A stretch of DNA of 64,000 nucleotides from Hoeflea_A sp965216535 (lineage in GTDB: Bacteria; Pseudomonadota; Alphaproteobacteria; Rhizobiales; Rhizobiaceae), in contig OZ244175.1 in NCBI GenBank assembly GCA_965216535.1, forward strand, positions 496,001 to 560,000, in the 5' to 3' direction. This document shows positions 60,134-64,000 of this stretch, piece after piece. The notes beneath the pieces are model-generated. The model was given only the letters and a program-made list of their open reading frames with translations, was not told the origin of the DNA and did no database searches. The translations under genes were made by a program, and so were the position numbers. Position 1 is the stretch's first letter. Each line of letters opens with the position of its first letter.

Positions 60134-60208
60134 ATGACCGCTTTGTCCCGCACTGCTGACCAATGCGGTTGATTGATCACCTTCGGAGATTCCACCAAAA
60201 GCGGTCAT
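60134..60208. repeat. Inverted repeat with ATGACCGCTTT arms
   Basis: ATGACCGCTTT (60134-60144) and its complement AAAGCGGTCAT (60198-60208) enclose 53 bp between two convergent genes. The right arm with its flank (60191-60207, minus strand) matches 16 of 17 bases at 19613-19629, so this is part of a dispersed short repeat. It may serve as a terminator structure. Confidence 0.5.
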
Positions 60209-60235
60209 TGGCGCCGCCCGTTTGTGAGTACACGC

Positions 60236-60631
60236 CTAGTTCGCCGAAGGGCGAAGCCAGAGTGCGACGATGATTAACGCGATCGTCACGATGTGGAAGA
60301 TAACGAGGCCGCCGAGGGAGCTTGCCTCCTCCGGTGGGCGGGCGAATTCGTCCGGCACGTCCGTGATCCAAGATCTCAGCACGGTGTACAGAAATATCTG
60401 GCTGACTGCGGCGATGAAGAAGGCGATGAGGCCGATGCGCCAGGCAAAAATCAATCCAACCACGACCAGAATGTCGAGCAGCAGATAGGTGACGTCCAAT
60501 ACCTGCCATTTGAGCGGTGCGCGCGGCCAGCTATAGCCGCTCAATCCCAGGATGTTCATGACGTGCACCAGCGCTCCGAAGGCGTAGAACGCTGCAACAA
60601 TCCAGAAAATTGCTTTGGAAATCCATGCCAT
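60236..60631 (-). CDS. Small four-helix membrane protein (DUF6163-like)
   Basis: 131 residues with four predicted membrane helices (about 5-28, 45-65, 68-90, 105-127). Alphaproteobacteria carry many proteins of this size with a WPxAPLKWQVLDVxYLxLD-type loop, here SWPRAPLKWQVLDVTYLLLD, of the uncharacterised DUF6163 kind. Convergent with the hydrolase fusion and divergent from the dehydratase. No functional clue. Confidence 0.7.
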   Translation of the reverse strand: MAWISKAIFWIVAAFYAFGALVHVMNILGLSGYSWPRAPLKWQVLDVTYLLLDILVVVGLIFAWRIGLIAFFIAAVSQIFLYTVLRSWITDVPDEFARPPEEASSLGGLVIFHIVTIALIIVALWLRPSAN

Positions 60632-60800
60632 GGTTCAGCGTATCATCAGCCTGAACCAATCTGAAATGGCCGGTTTGGCTGTTGGGGGATGCTGAGACAT
60701 TCGTCACCTTTCGGTGTATTTCTGCCGGCATGGATCATAGAGTCTTTTTCTGCGTGCCGCCTGCTTCGGTGGTGCCGGCCAGCAATTCCCCGCAGGAGGC

Positions 60801-61784
60801 ATGATGGAAACGTTGTTCTCGCGCGGCGACCTCGATGGTGCCGCCGCCCTTGTCTATGAAACCCTTTCTCCAACGCCACAGATGGCGTGGCCGCTGCTGG
60901 CAAGGCGAACGGGCAGCGAAGTGTGGGTCAAGCACGAAAACCACACGCCGATCGGCGCCTTCAAGGTGCGCGGAGGGCTGGTGCTGCTCGACCACCTGGT
61001 GCGGACGAACAGCGTCGGCAACGGGCTGATCACCGCGACACGCGGCAATCACGGTCAGTCGATCCCCTTTGCGGCACGGCGGCACGGCGTGTCCGTCAAA
61101 GTGCTGGCCCCGCGCGGCAACTCACAGGAAAAGAATGCCGCCATGCGCGCCTGGGGGGCGGACCTGATGGAGCATGGCGAGGATTTCGAGGAGGCTCGCG
61201 TCGAGGCCGGACGACTGGCGCGCGAGCTTGACCTGACTATGGTGCCGTCCTTCTCCCGTGAACTGGCGCTCGGTGTGTCGACCTATGCGCTGGAATTGTT
61301 CGAGGCCGTTTCCGATCTTCACACCGTTTATGTGCCCATCGGTCTGGGATCGGGCATCTGTGGTGTCATCACGATACGCGACCTTCTCGGACTGAAGACC
61401 AACGTGGTCGGCGTCGTTTCCACCGAGGCGGCCACATATGCGCACTCGTTCAAGGCCGGTCAGCCGGTGACCACGAACTCCGCCAGGACGTTTGCCGACG
61501 GCATCGCAACGCGCAATCCCGACCCGCATGCGCTGGAGATCATCTGCCGCGGCGCCGACCGGATCGTTCAGGTCACCGACGACGAGATCGCGGATGCCAT
61601 GCGCATCTATTTCGAAGACACGCACAACGTGGTCGAGGGCGCGGCGGCCGCGCCGTTGGCGGCGCTGATGCAGGAACGTGACAGGATGTCCGGGAAGCGG
61701 GTCGGCGTCATTGCATCGGGCGGGAATATCGACCGCTCGGTGTTTCGGGAGGTATTGGCCGGCGGGACGCCGGAGTGTCCGTGA
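60801..61784 (+). CDS. Threonine dehydratase-like PLP enzyme (fold type II)
   Basis: 327-residue PLP-dependent lyase. Lys55 in GAFKVRGG is the PLP Schiff-base residue, TRGNHGQSIPFAAR contains the phosphate/substrate Asn loop, IGLGSGICGV is the Gly-rich phosphate cup, and IASGGNID ends the active site. Deaminates threonine or serine, or acts on a modified amino acid such as 3-hydroxyaspartate. It lacks the C-terminal ACT domain of biosynthetic IlvA, so it is a catabolic type. Followed by an MFS transporter on the same strand. Confidence 0.85.
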   Translation: MMETLFSRGDLDGAAALVYETLSPTPQMAWPLLARRTGSEVWVKHENHTPIGAFKVRGGLVLLDHLVRTNSVGNGLITATRGNHGQSIPFAARRHGVSVKVLAPRGNSQEKNAAMRAWGADLMEHGEDFEEARVEAGRLARELDLTMVPSFSRELALGVSTYALELFEAVSDLHTVYVPIGLGSGICGVITIRDLLGLKTNVVGVVSTEAATYAHSFKAGQPVTTNSARTFADGIATRNPDPHALEIICRGADRIVQVTDDEIADAMRIYFEDTHNVVEGAAAAPLAALMQERDRMSGKRVGVIASGGNIDRSVFREVLAGGTPECP

Positions 61785-61836
61785 CCACCGATCATACCAT
61801 TGATGGCCTGATGAAGGCCGGAGGTGGAACAGGCCC

Positions 61837-63141
61837 ATGAGGGGACAGCCCAAACAGCCAGCGTTCAAGCTGCCGTTCTTCTACGGCTGGCTGATCGTGG
61901 GAATCGCCTTCGTGACCGTGGCGATCGGCGTCAGTGCCCGCACGGCGTTTTCGCTGCTTTTGCCACCGCTGATCGTGGAGTTCGGATGGGACCGTGGCCT
62001 TCTGGCCGGTGCCTTTTCTTTCGGATTCCTGGTCTCCGCCTTGTTCAGCCCGTTCGTCGGCCGGTTGATGGATCGTCAAGGTCCGCGCGTGGTGATCGAG
62101 GCGGGTGTCTTCCTGATGGCCGCCGGCCTGCTGCTCGCTCCGCTCATCACGACGCCCTTGCATCTCTATGCCACGCTCGGCCTGCTGGTCGGTGCCGGCG
62201 CCAATCTTCTGAGCTTTACCGCACAGTCGCTCTACCTGCCCAACTGGTTCATCCGCCGCCGCAGTCTGGCGATCAGCATTGCGTTTTCCGGTGCCGGCGT
62301 TGGCGCCATCGTGTTGCTGCCCTGGATCCAGGTCGTTATCGAGCGCGACGGTTGGCGAGCCTCCTGCTGGATCATGGGCCTGATGGTGCTGCTGGTGCTT
62401 GGTCCGCTCAATCTTTTCGTCCGCAAACGACCTGAAGATATGTCCTTGCGGCCTGATGGTGCGTCGGCAGACACGGACAACATGGAGGCCGATCATCCGT
62501 CGAACGTAGTCGATCCGGCCTGGGCATCGGTTGACTGGACGTTGAGACGAGCAATGCGAACCGGGCGTTTCTGGTGGATCGCGCTCGCCTTCTTCAGCGG
62601 CCTCTTCGCCTGGTACGCGGTGCAGGTTCACCAGACGAAATACCTGATCGAGGTGGGTTTCGATCCGCTCCTGGCAGGCTGGGCTCTGGGGCTTGTCAGC
62701 GCTGTCGCCATTCCCGGACAAATCAGCCTTGGCGCACTGTCTGACCGTATCGGTCGCGAGTGGGTGTGGTCGGTCGGATGCGGTGGTTTCGCCATATGCT
62801 ATTGCGCGCTGATCGCCCTCGAAACGTTGCAATCCCATGCCCTGCTCTACCTGATGGTGGCTTCCCAGGGGTTCCTCGGCTACGCCCTGCCATCCGTCAT
62901 GGGACCGATCGTGGCGGAGATTTTTGAAGGGCCGCATTTCGGCAGTATTTTCGGAACCGTTGCGGTGGCGCTGATCAGCGGTGGTGCGGCCGGCCCCTGG
63001 GTCACCGGGATCATCTTCGATCTGGCCGGAAGCTATCGCCCGTCGTTCTTTTTGGGGATTGGACTTTGCGCCCTGTCGGCGGCAGCGATCTGGATCGCCG
63101 CGCCGCGCAAGGTGCGGGTCGTGCCGGGCCGGATAAGCTGA
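61837..63141 (+). CDS. MFS transporter (oxalate/formate antiporter or monocarboxylate type)
   Basis: 434 residues, 12 predicted membrane helices with a hydrophilic loop (about 205-235) between halves. FFYGWLIVGIAFVTVAIGVSARTAFSLLLPPLIVEFGWDRG is the opening typical of the OFA/monocarboxylate MFS branch, and GRLMDRQGPR is the MFS motif A. It is 52 bp after the dehydratase gene and may move its substrate or keto-acid product. Confidence 0.83.
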   Translation: MRGQPKQPAFKLPFFYGWLIVGIAFVTVAIGVSARTAFSLLLPPLIVEFGWDRGLLAGAFSFGFLVSALFSPFVGRLMDRQGPRVVIEAGVFLMAAGLLLAPLITTPLHLYATLGLLVGAGANLLSFTAQSLYLPNWFIRRRSLAISIAFSGAGVGAIVLLPWIQVVIERDGWRASCWIMGLMVLLVLGPLNLFVRKRPEDMSLRPDGASADTDNMEADHPSNVVDPAWASVDWTLRRAMRTGRFWWIALAFFSGLFAWYAVQVHQTKYLIEVGFDPLLAGWALGLVSAVAIPGQISLGALSDRIGREWVWSVGCGGFAICYCALIALETLQSHALLYLMVASQGFLGYALPSVMGPIVAEIFEGPHFGSIFGTVAVALISGGAAGPWVTGIIFDLAGSYRPSFFLGIGLCALSAAAIWIAAPRKVRVVPGRIS

Positions 63142-63224
63142 GTCCCATCAGACGTCTGCATCAGCTTTTGCGCTGCCTTACCGCAACTTGGCACTCTGGT
63201 TCGTTCGCGCAGCGCCTTGGCGAG

Positions 63225-64000
63225 CTATTCCTTCAACATACGACGGAACCTGCCCAGGGGAGCTAGGGGAACCCGTTTCATGTCCTGCAGCAACATGTAT
63301 GTCCAGCCGGTTTCGCCGGGCAGACGATAGGCTCCCCGTGCGTCGAGAACCTGCGTGGCAACCGCCGTCATCTCCCAGCCGTCAACCTCATCGGCTGGCC
63401 ATTTTGGCACGGTCAAGCAGGCGAGTTTTTCGATCTCGCCGAATTCTCTGACCCGAAGGATTGGCTGGATCGATGACGGATCTATCTGGTGGTTCGCCCA
63501 AGACCATAGCCAGGTGTTGCTGACGGAGGAAATCGATCCCGCCGCCAGGGCTGGAGCAATCAGCGACGGTTTGCCGGCTTTGGAAAAGACAAGCTCTTCG
63601 CGTTCTGCATTCCAATCCCAGCGGTCTTGTTTCGATAACGCAAATTCGGCCTCTACTTCGTCTTGCCTGTTTTGAAGCTCAGCGGATGCCCGCGTCACAA
63701 GACTTTGCCACTCAGCTCCGCGCGCCCGCATTTGCGGTTCCACACTGCTCCCCAATTTTGCCTCGTAGCAGAAATGGCAAAGCAGCTTGATCTCAAGGTC
63801 ATCTTCGTTGTTTTCGTTCCACTCGCCCTCTACCTGGAAGAACCGATCGCACGTGTCACACCAGGCATCGGGCCATCGGTTGTCTTCAGACGGGTAGGCG
63901 CAATGCCAGTGTTGGTGCGGATCGTTCAGCAGATGGACGCAGACAAAGGTTGCGCAAGCCTCCCCATGGATAGAGCATTCGACAGTCTGTTGGTCGTCGG
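63225..64000 (-). CDS. Cys-rich N-terminus plus DUF6882-like domain, 5' end outside window
   Basis: The frame is open from 63225 to the window end, so the gene is cut at its N-terminus. The visible 258 codons hold two CxxC pairs and His residues in the first part (HWHC, CDTCDRFF, LLCHFCYE), which looks like a zinc ribbon, and then a region with FALSKQDRWDWNAEREELVFSK and NTWLWSWANHQID, similar to the DUF6882 family. The shorter start at 63755 would be a TTG without a ribosome site and would drop the zinc ribbon. Convergent with the MFS gene. Function unknown. Confidence 0.6.
   Translation of the reverse strand, partial: DDQQTVECSIHGEACATFVCVHLLNDPHQHWHCAYPSEDNRWPDAWCDTCDRFFQVEGEWNENNEDDLEIKLLCHFCYEAKLGSSVEPQMRARGAEWQSLVTRASAELQNRQDEVEAEFALSKQDRWDWNAEREELVFSKAGKPSLIAPALAAGSISSVSNTWLWSWANHQIDPSSIQPILRVREFGEIEKLACLTVPKWPADEVDGWEMTAVATQVLDARGAYRLPGETGWTYMLLQDMKRVPLAPLGRFRRMLKE

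Noticed and set aside
60801..61784. Biosynthetic IlvA
   Set aside because: No C-terminal regulatory domain and no branched-chain amino acid genes nearby; a catabolic dehydratase fits better.
1..64000. tRNA, rRNA, CRISPR arrays, prophage or conjugative genes
   Set aside because: None seen on reading the intergenic regions; no spaced direct repeats of CRISPR size, no integrase or phage structural genes.

Overview
The window is a GC-rich chromosomal stretch from an alphaproteobacterium, most likely of the order Hyphomicrobiales (Rhizobiales). This rests on the syntenic block ubiquinone hydroxylase - tesB - glnK - amtB - ftsK - lolA - xthA (30.9-41.0 kb), on the abundance of TRAP and sugar-type ABC transporters, on NtrC/sigma54-like sites before glnK, and on the dense ATGA start/stop overlaps. 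The genus cannot be fixed from the sequence alone. I found no tRNA, rRNA, CRISPR array, integrase or intact insertion sequence.

Layout. 0-1.3 kb: gmhA (cut by the window edge) and gmhB for ADP-heptose, with a palindromic element lying across their junction. 1.3-4.8 kb: an RraA-like protein, then an NrtR-type NUDIX regulator divergent from a coupled pair, an SPFH protein and an NAD-kinase-like protein. 4.9-10.8 kb: a cluster of a YbdK-type carboxylate-amine ligase, two esterase-fold hydrolases and two different ATP-grasp ligases, the best candidate here for an uncharacterised pathway. 10.8-15.7 kb: a methyltransferase and OsmC protein opposite an HxlR regulator broken by an amber codon, then a two-domain ABM membrane protein with guanine deaminase. 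15.8-19.5 kb: tetR-hlyD-ATPase-permease efflux operon with a clear promoter and operator. 19.7-22.6 kb: a small secreted protein, glutaminase and an alpha/beta hydrolase; the last two lie between an intact locus and a decayed copy of it. 22.7-30.9 kb: pyrE, a carbamoylase-type amidase, pyrD, pyrK and a TRAP transporter in one direction, with a divergent XRE regulator; together they suggest uptake and use of orotate or a related pyrimidine precursor.

30.9-41.1 kb is the housekeeping and nitrogen block, including a second ammonium transporter with its own sigma54-like promoter. 41.3-44.5 kb: a cytochrome P450 divergent from an orphan TRAP binding protein, followed by an IclR regulator. 44.5-47.6 kb: a LysR regulator, nucleoside hydrolase and adenosine deaminase. 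47.6-53.9 kb: a sugar/glycerophosphodiester-type ABC transporter with a GpdQ/CpdA-like phosphodiesterase and a divergent LysR regulator. 54.1-58.1 kb: a 1339-residue ExeM/NucH-type extracellular nuclease. 58.2-64.0 kb: a cupin protein, a winged-helix/hydrolase fusion, a small membrane protein, a PLP dehydratase, an MFS transporter and a Zn-ribbon protein cut by the window end.

Taken together the accessory genes point to scavenging of nitrogen and phosphorus compounds: ammonium, glutamine, guanine, nucleosides, pyrimidine precursors, phosphodiesters and extracellular nucleic acid. This combined reading is inference; the individual family assignments rest on visible motifs and gene order.
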